A DNA stretch of 64,000 nucleotides from Tuctoria greenei (taxonomy: Eukaryota > Streptophyta > Magnoliopsida > Poales > Poaceae): the NCBI GenBank assembly GCA_036927565.1, contig JAYESD010000004.1:161607697-161671696 (forward strand). The letters are read 5' to 3'. Under the pieces are notes generated by a model. It was given only the letters and a program-made list of their open reading frames with translations. It ran no database searches and was not told the DNA's origin. The position numbers and the translations under genes were made by a program. Each line of letters starts with the position of its first letter. Position 1 is the first letter of the stretch. Shown piece by piece: positions 1 through 10,372 of this stretch.

Positions 1-2002
1 TAATTGCATGAAAGTTATAAGATCCAGCAATTTTTCTTTCCTTTTTCTGTTGTTTAGCTAGTCTATAACAAAAATATATGACATGACCATCTCTACCACA
101 GAAGGTACAATGAAATTTAACTTTGTGTTCATGTCTAGATGGGCAAGCAATATTTTTATTTGAAACTGAATGAGACAACACTCCTGCAGATTTGAAAACC
201 ACTCCCTTTTGTTTAGGAACTGTTTGAATCAAACCACTTCCTAATGACTTTACAATTTTAGGTGGATGTGCCTTAGCATGAGCATGAGAATCAAAACCTA
301 AACCAATTTTATCATTGCAAGACATGGAAGAATTCAGCAGCAAGTTTAGGTTCTTATTCCCATTACAAAACCAATCTAATGTCCTATGCATGTTGTCAAG
401 TTTATTGGACAGATCAAGGCAATTTTCACATGAAGTTTTTCTTTTTAGTTTGCAATTGGAACAAAATTTAACTTCATGAGAACGTAAAGCACTGTTCAAT
501 ATAGAAATTTCATTCATAGCCTCTTGCAGTTTTTTATTAAGATCATCGCAACTAGAACAATGCAAATCAATTGTAGAACAAGAAGCATCTTTTAAGTTTC
601 TAATATTAAGTGCAGCAAGCTTTTTGTTCTTTTCAATTTCAAGTTGAGGTTTATCAAGTGTGGAGGTGTGCACACTTCTTAATGAGGACAATTGTTCATA
701 TATTAAATCACATGAGGAACATGCATCATCACTAGGAATGAAAGTTCTTAAATGGTTGATTTCAAATTCTAGTGATTCAATTTTAGCAGCATTATCCCTA
801 AGCTTTTTGTCCTTTTTCTTGACAATAATAGTTGCACGAGAAATAGCATCACACATTTCATTGCAGGTAGAACATACCTCATCGCCTTCACTGTTGTGTT
901 TTGCATCCTCCTGACTTGATCTTGATCTTGTTTTGCCCGCCATGAAGCATAAGTTGGCCAGATCGTCATCATCTTCATCACTTTCAAAGTCTACATCACT
1001 TGAACTAAGTTCTTGAAGCACGGTGATGAAACTGTTGATCATCTTGCGTCCTATGGTACCTTTCTTCTTCTTGTTGGAATTTCCAGAGGAGGTTCGGACC
1101 TTGCTTTGTTTTTCTTCTCGGGTGGTCGGACCTGAAAGTTTAGGGCATTCTGTACGAAAGTGTCCTGTTTTACCACATTCAAAATAGCGTTGAGGTCCGG
1201 AGCTTCCTCTCCTTCTAGTTCTCACATTTTGCAATGCTTTTGAGAATCTAGTAGAGATGAGTGTCAACTCCTCGTCTGGAAATTCTTCGATCTGCTCCAG
1301 GGTTAGTGAGGACAACAAAGCAAGAGTATTGCAAGATGATGATTGGTCGGAGCTAGACATATCACATTGTGAAACAAATGCAATAGACTTATTTGGGTTC
1401 TTACGTGCTAGGATGTCAATTTCATGAGTTTTTAGTTTAGAATAAAGTACATCTAATGTAAGAGAACTCATGACAGTTGATTCACGAATAGATGTTACTT
1501 TCATCTCCCAAATTGACATGTCTAACGCACTAAGAAGTTTCCTAGCATTCTCAGCATCAGAAAAATTTACATTGACACTACGTAAGTTGCTGAGAATTTT
1601 ATTCAATCGAGCAAAAAGGTCATCAATAGACTCACCTGGTTGCATCTCAAAACGCATATATTCCTTTTTGAACATATCTTGTTTTACCTCCTTGATTGTG
1701 TTGGATCCTTCATGATAATCACAGAGAGCTCTCCAAACATCGTATGCTGATCGGAGGTGCACAACACGATCAAAGTCGCTTTGAGTGAGTCCTTGGATGA
1801 TCAAGTTTCGGGCTTTGTTGTTGTTGTCGACGTCCCGTAGGTTTGTGGCCGTGACTTGATCATTGGGTGGCACTTCATAAGGCTTATACACCTTCTCCCA
1901 TATTGCAAAGCCTTGTGCCTGGATGAAAGCCTCCATGCGTGCCTTCCAAACCTGGAAATCAATACCAGCAAACACACAAGGTTTGGCGGAATACTTCTCC
2001 AT
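1..2002 (-). CDS. gag: Copia gag polyprotein, element A (partial, open)
   Basis: Structural nucleocapsid polyprotein of a copia element, expected to form cytoplasmic virus-like particles. The ATG at 2002 (MEKYSAKPCVF) follows the LTR and primer-binding site by about 50 bases. I read no stop in all 667 codons to the window edge. The N-terminal third is the UBN2/Retrotran_gag-2 type (QVWKARMEAF..., later FEMQPGESIDDLFARL). About residue 273 there is a zinc knuckle whose first Cys is Tyr (YFECGKTGHFRTEC, codon 1184-1186); B keeps Cys here. A second, intact CX2CX4HX4C knuckle (CTFCGRDGHVIYFC) is at 68-109. Between them lies a Cys-rich, coiled-coil-like stretch typical of long SIRE-type gags. The protease should follow to the left. 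Confidence 0.85.
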   Translation of the reverse strand, partial: MEKYSAKPCVFAGIDFQVWKARMEAFIQAQGFAIWEKVYKPYEVPPNDQVTATNLRDVDNNNKARNLIIQGLTQSDFDRVVHLRSAYDVWRALCDYHEGSNTIKEVKQDMFKKEYMRFEMQPGESIDDLFARLNKILSNLRSVNVNFSDAENARKLLSALDMSIWEMKVTSIRESTVMSSLTLDVLYSKLKTHEIDILARKNPNKSIAFVSQCDMSSSDQSSSCNTLALLSSLTLEQIEEFPDEELTLISTRFSKALQNVRTRRRGSSGPQRYFECGKTGHFRTECPKLSGPTTREEKQSKVRTSSGNSNKKKKGTIGRKMINSFITVLQELSSSDVDFESDEDDDDLANLCFMAGKTRSRSSQEDAKHNSEGDEVCSTCNEMCDAISRATIIVKKKDKKLRDNAAKIESLEFEINHLRTFIPSDDACSSCDLIYEQLSSLRSVHTSTLDKPQLEIEKNKKLAALNIRNLKDASCSTIDLHCSSCDDLNKKLQEAMNEISILNSALRSHEVKFCSNCKLKRKTSCENCLDLSNKLDNMHRTLDWFCNGNKNLNLLLNSSMSCNDKIGLGFDSHAHAKAHPPKIVKSLGSGLIQTVPKQKGVVFKSAGVLSHSVSNKNIACPSRHEHKVKFHCTFCGRDGHVIYFCYRLAKQQKKERKIAGSYNFHAI

Positions 2003-2050
2003 GATGATTAGTCAAAAACACGTGCAAATCTCAAAGATTAGAGCACCGTG

Positions 2051-2062
2051 GCTCTGATACCA
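2051..2062 (-). promoter_or_regulatory. Primer-binding site, element A
   Basis: The minus strand reads TGGTATCAGAGC two bases after the LTR end. This is the plant initiator-Met tRNA complementary sequence used to prime minus-strand DNA synthesis. It fixes both the orientation and the inner LTR boundary. Confidence 0.9.
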
Positions 2063-2672
2063 ATTGTAGGATCGAAGAGCACGTGAAAAGCTACCAGAGG
2101 GGGGTGAATGGTAGATTTAAAAATCTTACGCAGCGGAAACAATTAAAACCCAACCCCTTCGGCAGAAAAACGATCTCTTAAAGATATTGTGTGTGAGACT
2201 AATCTAAATGTGTTTCACCGTGACAAAAGTGATGTATATCAGAGATAATCAAGTCACGAAGACAACACAAAAAGAATCACTCAAATCCGACGAGAAAAAC
2301 TCAAGTTATGATCGAAAGATCAAACAATGGTCAATCTGTCCTACCCGAGAAAAAACAGTTCTGGAATGCTGTAAAGAAACTCGTGTAGATCATATACCAC
2401 AAACCCAATGACCGTGAAATTTTGAAATATGATAGAAAATCAAGTTGTGAAGACAACCCAAAAAGAATCACGTCAATTGGATTTGTAAAACTCGAGTTAT
2501 GATAAAACCACCGACAAAAGGTAGTGCTGTCCAGAAACTCGACGAGTAAAACTTGTCTGGAACAAGTCGGACGAACAAGGCACAAAAGTTCCTTCAAACT
2601 ACAAATTTTATTCAATATAACACAACAGGAACAGCCCTAAAGTCGTACACCACGAGCTCTGGGCTCCCTTGC

Positions 2673-2680
2673 TTATATAA
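2673..2680 (-). promoter_or_regulatory. TATA box, LTR of A
   Basis: Minus strand TTATATAA in a GC-richer context, followed by GCAAGGGAGCC. The same site is kept in B at 62786-62793. It would place the transcript start, and hence the U3/R boundary, about 30 bases further left. Confidence 0.6.
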
Positions 2681-3449
2681 CCAGCACTTAGGCCAACCCA
2701 ATATCAACTAGGACTCTAATCCTACTCAGATCAAGAATCGTAACTTTCCATAACTGCTCAAGATTCTTCTATACGCAGATAGAAGCAATCTTAAGACTTC
2801 CAACCACCTTAGGAACGTATCCCACATTCCTAAACAACTCAAATTCGTGACACACACAAAATTCTAACATAACCAACTCGATACTTTCCATACCGAGCCA
2901 TAACCGACTCCGCCGCAGCCAATGTCATCAACCGATACGATCCGATCCTTCCAACCAGATCTTCCCTTACTTATCCCATCTTCGGAACCATGTTGCCACG
3001 TCATGCACCGCATGCATACGTGCGAAATCCTTCCTTCGACGTTCAGTAACCTTCCTATGCACTGCCTTGATTCAATCATCCTGCGCGACCTCCTGATCAG
3101 CTCAACCACAGTTCCTCCCGAACTTGGTTGTTGGAACCTCATCTCCTCCCTGAGACTAGTCCAATGGATCCCGTCACCAGCCATGACTTGAACTCAAGCA
3201 ACACCTGCACATGAACAAACAACCAATCCATACGAGCCCAAGTCCTCGACTTGACTCAAGTTAGTTCCGAACACAACACCTTACGTGAGAACCTCACATA
3301 AGCATGTTGCAAAGCATAGCAAAACGATATCAGCCATATCACCCAAAGCGCACCAAAAACTTAGTAAAAGAATACTAAGCAAACTTTCCAACAATGTAAA
3401 GAAAGTACGAAACATTGCAAATGAAAAGCAGAAGCACTGCGGTCATGTT

Positions 3450-3832
3450 CCGGACCTTGCCAGAGCAACCCAGAGCTTGATCCGGAGCTAACAAAAGGTA
3501 GTAGAACCTAGCACCGGAGTTTACCAAAACGAGTCGGAACTAGTAATCCCAAAAGTCAGAGCTAGGAAAATCAACTTGGAGCTTAGAAAAAACACGCCAG
3601 AGCTATCAAAGACATGTCGGAGCTATCAAATATATGACGGAGCTATCAAAGACATGCCGGAGCTAATAAAGACATGTCGGAGCTAAAGCTAAAACTCACC
3701 GGAGCTGACCAAAGCTAGTCGGACCTTACCAAGAAGTCGGACCTAGCTTCGAACATAGCCGGAGCTACCCAAAACAAGCCGGACCTACTGTCGGACCTTG
3801 TTGTAGATCAGAGCTAGAGTCGGACCTTGATA
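3450..3832 (-). repeat. Short degenerate CGGA repeat array in U3 of A
   Basis: Roughly twenty imperfect units of about 20 bases built on TCGGAGCTA, GTCGGACCTT or CCGGAGCT, separated by CAAAGACATG- or CCAAAGCTAG-like spacers. They lie between the outer LTR end and the TATA box. The array is also in B (about 63590-63910 and 43567-43880) but with different unit order and number, so it changes faster than the rest of the LTR. Confidence 0.75.
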
Positions 3833-3922
3833 AAAAGGTGTTTTGATGATATTCTAATCTTTTATTGTCAAAGCAAGTGTATTCACTACAAGCCAATGTA
3901 TTCAGCACATATTGGTCTTACA

Positions 3923-4392
3923 AGTTGATGATGTCTTCCAGTGACTATGCTAGCTTTCAAAATCTGGTGGACAAAGCTTTTACAGTGGAAAGAAAGAAGA
4001 AAGAATGTGAGGGAAAAGACCGCAAACAGAAGATGATGATGGGACAATCTTCAAGCAACAATCGTCCTTGCTTCAACCCACAGCAGTCGGGACACATGAG
4101 TCGTCCCATGGGTAATAGTCAAGGTCAGCGATACACCAAACAACTCTTCATTTAGACCTCAAGCGCAGTATGCTCGCCCACAGTCCCAGCAGATGCAACC
4201 ACAATGCACTCATATGTATCAACAACGCCCTATGTCTTGAAATCCTCGACCAATTGGACAACCGCAGCAGAATCAACAAAGAAACAAAGCTCAAGACACC
4301 AGTGCTCGGGGAGCTTGCTACATATGTGGTGACAAGGGACACTACTCCAACAACTGCTCGAAGAAACCATCGCAGCAGAACCAATCCAGGGA
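3923..4392 (+). pseudogene. gag: Gypsy gag C-terminal part, element D
   Basis: C-terminal half of a chromovirus gag. It begins in SDYASFQNLVDKAF, continues through a basic KKKECEGKDRKQK stretch and a Gln/Pro-rich segment, and ends in a zinc knuckle CYICGDKGHYSNNC (CX2CX4HX4C) at 4316-4357. A frameshift lies between about 4110 and 4170, and another between the knuckle and the protease. The N-terminal capsid part is cut off by element A. Nucleic-acid binding is expected from the knuckle. Confidence 0.8.
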
Positions 4393-4890
4393 AGGGTTAA
4401 TCATGTTGTTTTGAAGGTAGCCAAAGACGCATCAGATGTGGTGATCGGTACGTTCCCTTCTGATTCCCATTCTTCTACAGTATTGTTTGACTCTGGTGCA
4501 ACACATTCATTCATAGCAAAAGAATTCATAAGAAGACATGGAATGACTGTTACATTAATGATCCAAGTATTAGTAGTCAACTCTCCTGGAGGAGAGATGC
4601 TAACAAGTCAAGTATGCCCTAATGTAAGCATAAACATCAGGGGGTAGCATTCTTAGCAAACCTTATAGTGCTGGAGTCACAAGGAATATACAATATTCTG
4701 GGAATGGATTGGTTAACCAAGTACAAAGGAGTGATCCACTGTGCCACCAGAACAATATGCTTAACTCATACAGATGGCACAAACATGGAGTTTCGTCCTG
4801 ATCAAGCACCAGTTCAGAAAGTACGGCTCAATCAAGTTGAGGGAGTACAAGAGATTAAAGTTGTTTGTGACTTTCCGGATGTGTTTCCTG
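4393..4890 (+). pseudogene. pol: Gypsy aspartic protease, element D
   Basis: Retropepsin domain that would process the polyprotein. The catalytic DSGA motif (in VLFDSGATHSFIA) is at 4489-4500 and the second conserved block (YNILGMDWL) near 4690. A one-base frameshift in the G-run at about 4635-4640 breaks the frame between them. The linker to RT (VFPEELLGMRPDREIEF) follows. Order and motifs are those of Tekay-type elements. Confidence 0.82.
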
Positions 4891-6354
4891 AGGAACTACT
4901 GGGTATGCGCCCAGACAGAGAAATTGAATTCATCATTGAATTAGTGCCTGGAACAGCTCCAATTTACAAACGACCATACAGGATGGATGCTAAACAGTTG
5001 ACAGAATTGAAGGATCATATCATTGAGTTGTTAGCAAAAGGATACATTCATCCTAGTTCCTCATCTTGGGGAGCTCCAGTGATATTTGTGCCCAAGAAGG
5101 ATGGAACATAGAGGTTGTGCGTGGATTATCGTGCTCTCAACGCTGTAACTATCAAGAATAAGTATCCTCTATCAAGGATTGAGGATTTGTTTGACCAGTT
5201 GAGAGGTGCTTGTGTGTTCGCAAAGATTGAGTTGCGTTCAGGGTATCACTGATTGAAGATACGACCCTCGGACATACCCAAGACAACATTTGTCTCAAGA
5301 TACGGACTATATGAGTATACAGTCATGTCCTTCGGTTTGACTAATGCTCCTGCTTATTTCATGTATCATATGAATAAGGTGTTTATGGAATATTTGGACA
5401 AGTCTGTCGTGGTGTTCATTGATGATATCTTGATATTCTCCAAAAGTGAAGAGGAACATGAGGAACAACTAAGATTGGCCTTACAAAAGCTTCGTGAACA
5501 TCAATTGTATGCAAAGCTAAGTAAATGCAAGTTCTGGTTGAAGGAAGTGTCATTTTTGGGACATGTTATATCACAAGGAGGAATAGCAGTAGACCCTAGT
5601 AAAGTGAAAAATGTTCTGAATTGGAAAACACCAGAAAATGTTGGGGAAATCAGGAGTTTCTTGGGAATGGCTGGCTATTATCGCCGGTTCATCAAGGGAT
5701 TCTCAAAAATATCTCATCCGTTAACCAAGTTACTTGAGAAGGGAGTTGTATACAAGTGGACACCAGAGTGTGATGCTAGTTTCGCGGAACTAAAGAAAAG
5801 GTTGACCACTACACCTGTGTTGGTTATGCCAGATATGCAAAAAGAATTTGCAGTTTATTGTGATGCATCTGGACAAGGGCTAGGATGTGTATTGATGCAA
5901 GATGGACATGTAGTGGCTTATGCTTCACGTCAACTCAGAAAACATGAAAGAAATTACCCTACTCATGATTTGGAGTTAGCAGCCGTGTTCATGCGTTGAA
6001 GCTATGGAGACATTATCTGATAGGAAAAAGAACTGAAATCTACACGGACCTCAAGAGTCTGAAGTATGTTTTTACTCAACCAGATCTAAACCTCAAACAA
6101 CGCAGATGGTTGGAGCTTATCAATGATTTTGATGTTGGAATCAATTACCATCCTGGAAAAGCTAATGTGGTCGCATATGCTTTAAGTAGATCAGCTCAAT
6201 GCAACAGCTTGACATTACAGGGTCAGCAACTTCAGTTATGTGAAGAATTAGCAAAGCTAAACCTCAGTATTGTGACTAACACTGAGGTAGTATCCATGGA
6301 AGTATATTCTACTTTGGAGAAGGATATTCGAGAAGGGCAAAAGAATGATAAGTA
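4891..6354 (+). pseudogene. pol: Gypsy reverse transcriptase-RNase H, element D
   Basis: RT domain with RPYRMD, SSSSWGAPVIFVPKKDG, LCVDYRALN and the catalytic FIDDILIF at about 5416-5440, followed by the connection and RNase H (VYCDASGQGLGCVL, THDLELAAV, YTDLKSLKYVF). Lesions: a stop at 5109-5111 where the family has Gln, a stop at about 5251 after RSGYH, a frameshift near 5990 inside RNase H, and a stop at 6353. All catalytic Asp codons I can place are still present, so decay looks moderate. Confidence 0.85.
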
Positions 6355-6358
6355 GATC

Positions 6359-7735
6359 CAAAATATTAAGCGACTAATGAAAGAAGGAAAAGCACCGGAC
6401 TTTAAAGAAGATGAACAGGGAACCCTATGGCTAGGAAAGATAATATGTGTGCCTGATATCAAGGAGATTCGAGAGTTGATAATGAGAGAAGCCCACGATT
6501 TGTCATATTCTATCCACCCAGAAAGCACAAAGATGTATCAAGATCTTAAGGATCAGTATTGGTGGCATGGAATGAAACGCAATGTAGCAGAATATGTAGC
6601 TCTATGTGAGACATGTCACAAGGTCAAAGCAGAACATCAAAGACCCGTAGGGTTACTTCAACCAATTAAAATTCTTGAATGGAAATGGGGAGAAATAAGT
6701 ATGGACTTTATTGTATGATTGCCAAGACCTCAGTCAGGATACGACTCTATATGGGTCATAGTGGACCGCTTGACTAACGTGGCTCACCTTATTACAGTAA
6801 AAGAAAGCTATTCTGGTTCAAGATTGGCCGAAATATATATGGCAAGAATTGTATCCCTGCATGGAGTTCCGAAGAAGATAATATCAGATAGAGGTACTCA
6901 GTTCACTTCTAGATTTTGGCAGAAGTTGCATGAGTCTATGGATACCCGACTAAATTTCAGCTCAGCATATCATCCGCAAATAGACAGCCAGACAGAGCGC
7001 ACTAATCAGATTCTTGAAGACATGCTGAGAGCGTGTGCTTTGAAAAACAGCAAAAGTTGGGATAAGAACCTACCATATGCTGAATTTTCCTATAACAATA
7101 GTTATCAAGCCAGTTTGAAGATGTCTCCATTTGAAGCGTTATATGGACGAAAGTGCAGAACACTGTTGTTTTGGAATCAAACTGGGGAAAGCCAAGTATT
7201 CGGGCCTGAAGTGTTGAGAGAAGCTGAGAGACAAGTGCAAGAAATCCGGAAGAATTTGAAGACGGCTCAGTCAAGGTAGAAGAGTTATGCAGATACTCGA
7301 CGTCGTGATCTGTCATTTGAGATTGGTGATTTTGTGTATCTCAAGGTGTCACCCGTGAGAGGATTGAGACAATTCAAGGTGAAGGGCAAGTTATCACCCT
7401 GATATATTGGTCCTTTCAAGGTGTTGGAGAAAAGAGGAGAGGTAGTCTATCGGCTCGAGTTACCATCTCACTTGTCAGATGTGCATGACGTATTCCACGT
7501 GTCGCAATTGAAGAAATGCTTAAGAGTACCTGAAGAATAGTTGCCATTGGAAGCAGTAGATGTGCAAGAGGACTTGACTTATGCAGAACAACCTATTAAG
7601 ATTCACGAGACATCAGAACGAGTTACAAGGAATAAAGTTACTCGTATGTGCAAAGTCCAGTGGAAACATCACTGAGAAGAAGAGGCAACATGGGAAAGAG
7701 AAGAAGACCTCAAGGCAGAGTTTCCCAGTCTATTT
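6359..7735 (+). pseudogene. pol: Gypsy integrase plus chromodomain-like tail, element D
   Basis: Integrase with the HHCC zinc finger (ending CETCHKVKAEHQ, about 6550-6640), then the DDE core: Asp in WVIVDRLT, Asp in IISDRGTQF, Glu in SQTERTNQ. The C-terminal part has IGDFVYLKVSP and VHDVFHVSQLKKCL, then a Tekay-style chromodomain remnant (RVTRNKVTRMCKVQW, EEEATWERE). Stops interrupt it at about 6716, 7278, 7400, 7540 and 7670. Chromodomain integrases in this lineage are thought to direct insertion to heterochromatin; that role here is by family only. Confidence 0.85.
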
Positions 7736-7774
7736 CCTTAGGACGTCCAAATCTCGAGGGCGAGATTTCTTTTT

Positions 7775-7784
7775 AGGGGGGGGG
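7775..7784 (+). promoter_or_regulatory. Polypurine tract, element D
   Basis: A-G9 run followed by TAGAAT and the LTR start TGTAACAC at 7791. It is the plus-strand DNA primer site expected directly before a 3' LTR. Confidence 0.8.
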
Positions 7785-8248
7785 TAGAATTGTAACACGC
7801 ACTCTTTTTGAAGAAAAAAATGTAAAATAAATTCTTTTGCAAGAGATAAAAACATTTTCTTTAGAATAAAATTCATATAAGGCAATTGCATCATGTTTGA
7901 ATGATTCTGTGAATTTTTGAAATTTAAATTCGCCAGAGAATCAGTTTACAAATTCAAATTATAAAGGAGAAAAGAAACAAAACAGAAAAAAAAAAAGAAA
8001 AGAAAAAGAGAAAACCCACCCTGGGCCGAATCCCCCGCGCCGGCCCAACTCCCCTTCTTTCCCCCGCGCCAGCCCGCTCCACCCGCGTCGCGCCTCCCCT
8101 CCTCTCCCTCTTCTCTGCTATGCCCGCGCACCGTAACGCCCCCACTCGCGCTGACCACTAATTTCTCTCTTCATTTCCATCTGTTTCTCCCTAATCAATC
8201 GCCGGCTAGTGCTCAATGATAGCGTCGGACGTTTCCCCAACAAAGCCC

Positions 8249-8256
8249 TATAAATA
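8249..8256 (+). promoter_or_regulatory. TATA box, LTR of D
   Basis: TATAAATA followed about 30 bases later by the pyrimidine/A-rich stretch CTCACCCCGACGACC and an AAACCCTAGCC block, a common start-site context in plant LTRs. It agrees with the plus orientation of D. Confidence 0.65.
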
Positions 8257-10056
8257 CTGGCCAATTCCCCCTCCAATTTCCTCACCCCGACGACCAAACC
8301 CTAGCCGCTGCCGAGCTTGGTATTGGCGACCGCGTTCCCGTCGTTCCGTTCAATTCCGCGCCTCGTAACTAGCCTAACACCTTCGCCGTGTCCCTAGGAG
8401 ATTACTGATCATCCTCGTCGGTGGAGAAAGGCTCTGCGTCGCCGACTTCGTCGGGCGCCGACGAGCACCGCCGCCTCTCACCGTCGGCGACCATCTTCCG
8501 CCCCTTCTCCAACTGTGCGGCAACCCTCGGTGAGATCCCCGTGCACCCCTCTACCTTTTGCGCCATTTAGTTTTGTTCTTTAGCCACTGTATCGCGTGTA
8601 CCGATCGCGCCGGCGAGATCGCCGCCGCGCGCCGCCACCAGCGTCGTTGCTCCCGTCGTTCCGGGCGGCGTGGCTCATTGCCCGTCGTCCATTGTGTTTC
8701 AACGGCCAAGATTAGATCCTAGGATACCCCTTCGGCCTTTTAAATCCAAGCCATGCATTTTAAATCCGACGGCCCTCATTCAAGTGCCCATAACTGTTGG
8801 TAGATTAGCGAATAACCCCCTGAGCTTTTTAAACTATTTACAAAAAGGTCCAAAAACTTATAAAATCAACCCTGGACTTTCTAAAAATTAGGAAATTACT
8901 GGATAATTAAATAAAAAGTGTTTTAAAGACTCTGGAATATTATAAAATATCAAATAAATACTGGAAAATTGTAGAATAATCCCTCGACTTAATAAAAATT
9001 GTTCTTAGCCTCTGGAACAGTTCTGTTTTTTATAGAAAAGCCCCTGATAGTTCTAGAAACTAAATAAAAGTCCTTAATTTATATAAAATAATTATAAAAA
9101 CAGATTTACAAATGTTTAATTTATTTCCATTTCTATATTATTATTCATTTAAATTGTTGAATTAATCATAAAATAATTTTTAAGTATATTTAATTCATAA
9201 AAATTGATTTGCACATAGAAATAATTATTAAAAATAGTGTAAAAATTGTAAAATGTACATTTTATGCTATAAATATATTTTAAGCATATTTTGAAGGAGA
9301 AAAATTTCTAGAAAATAATAATAGATTTCCAATAAATATAAAATGGTATAAAATTTTGTTAAAAATATGTCATTTATATCTAAATTCTCAATAACTGGTT
9401 TATGCCTATAATTTAAATCAACCATAAAATCACTTTTGCGTAGGAATTTATGTTTATTTGAAGTGTTTGCATTCTATGTGTATTGTATGTTATTATTTCA
9501 TGCATTGTCTTAAACTAGAGACAGGGCCAGAACTGACATTTAATCTTCAAGAGCAGCAGTTTCCCGTCGACCACCATGCCAATTTGGAGGCAAGTTCCTT
9601 GACCATCTTGCACTCTTTTTGTTAAGTTATAGTTAGATGCATGCTAAATTAAAATATGAATCCTATGCTATGTTTCCCTAGTTTTTCCCAATAATTCCTT
9701 GTCGCTTGGTTTGGGTGTTTTACTATTAATTAGTTTACACTTAGCCATGCTTAATTGAAACATGATCTATTTATCTACAAGTTACATTTGATGTATTATG
9801 ATTCATGAATTGATGGCAATAATGGAATTTAGTAGATAGGAATCTGATAGGGGGTTTTGTATGGATTGGTGCATGCGTGCACAAGACCTTGGTATGGGGT
9901 TTGACACCTATCGGATTCTAAGGACCGATTTATGGAGGAAGTTGCTAAGCCTTTTAGTATCACCACAGAATTATATATGGGACAACTGGTTTAGTAATTT
10001 GGTCTCTCCTGATGTAGCATAGGTAGTTGAACGGGCGGGGAATGGGTTCAGAATTC

Positions 10057-10372
10057 TGCCTTGGGATCCACATGGCTCAAAAGGGGGCTTCTCCTGGTGG
10101 AGGGAAAATAGACTCCAGGTTCCGGAGTGGTGAAACCTTAGAGTACCTATTGCATGTCGGGATAACAATGGGAAACACCTCGTAGTGATCTCCTGGCCAC
10201 ACACCTTCAGAAGTGTGTAATGTGGTTAGCTACCACGGGCATCAGGGAGGTTTACCTTAGTCCACCTGGCAACAGAGTATGAAATCACGAACTGTGGATA
10301 AAGGATACACACTCTGCAGAGTCTTGTCAAACTGTCTAGACAGCCGTGCTCACGGACACGAGCGGTTTGGAA
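10057..10372 (+). repeat. Conserved LTR module (shared with G)
   Basis: Blocks in the same order as in the LTR of G (16275-16562 and inverted 27432-27726): GGATCC..ATGGCTCAA..GGGGGC; TGGCCACACACC....GAAGTGTG; ATGAAATCAC; then CCGTGCTCACGG...GAGC, which can fold as a small hairpin. The rest of the two LTRs is much more different, so this part is held under constraint or is a lineage signature. Confidence 0.65.

Larger units (their letters stand above)
1..3922 (-). mobile_element. Copia element A, 5' part (SIRE/Maximus-like)
   Basis: Left-edge fragment of a Ty1/copia retrotransposon read right to left: complete 5' LTR (2065-3922), a primer-binding site touching it, then gag running off position 1. 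The element is the same family as B at the right of the window (same LTR start and end, same gag). It sits inside the gag of gypsy element D: D coding sequence begins exactly at the LTR end (3923). The uninterrupted gag frame suggests it is one of the youngest insertions here. Its pol, 3' LTR and target duplication lie outside the window. The SIRE/Maximus assignment is inferred from the long LTR, the long cysteine-rich gag and the U5 motif shared with C. Confidence 0.85.
2065..3922 (-). repeat. 5' LTR of element A (1.86 kb)
   Basis: Bounded by TGTAGGATCG at 2065 and ...GGTCTTACA at 3922 as written on the plus strand; on the minus strand it starts TGTAAGACC and ends CCTACA. It aligns with the right LTR of B (62187-63990) over its length, with many substitutions, and its outer end aligns with B's truncated 3' LTR (43567-43973). 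It holds a minus-strand TATA box at 2673-2680 and, upstream of that in U3, an array of CGGA-type short repeats (3450-3832). The inner U5 end has the AGAGGGGGGTGAA motif also seen in C. Confidence 0.88.

Noticed and set aside
7946..8158. Gly/Arg-rich minus-strand ORFs
   Set aside because: GC-rich zone just upstream of the TATA box in D's LTR; antisense to the element and without recognisable domains.
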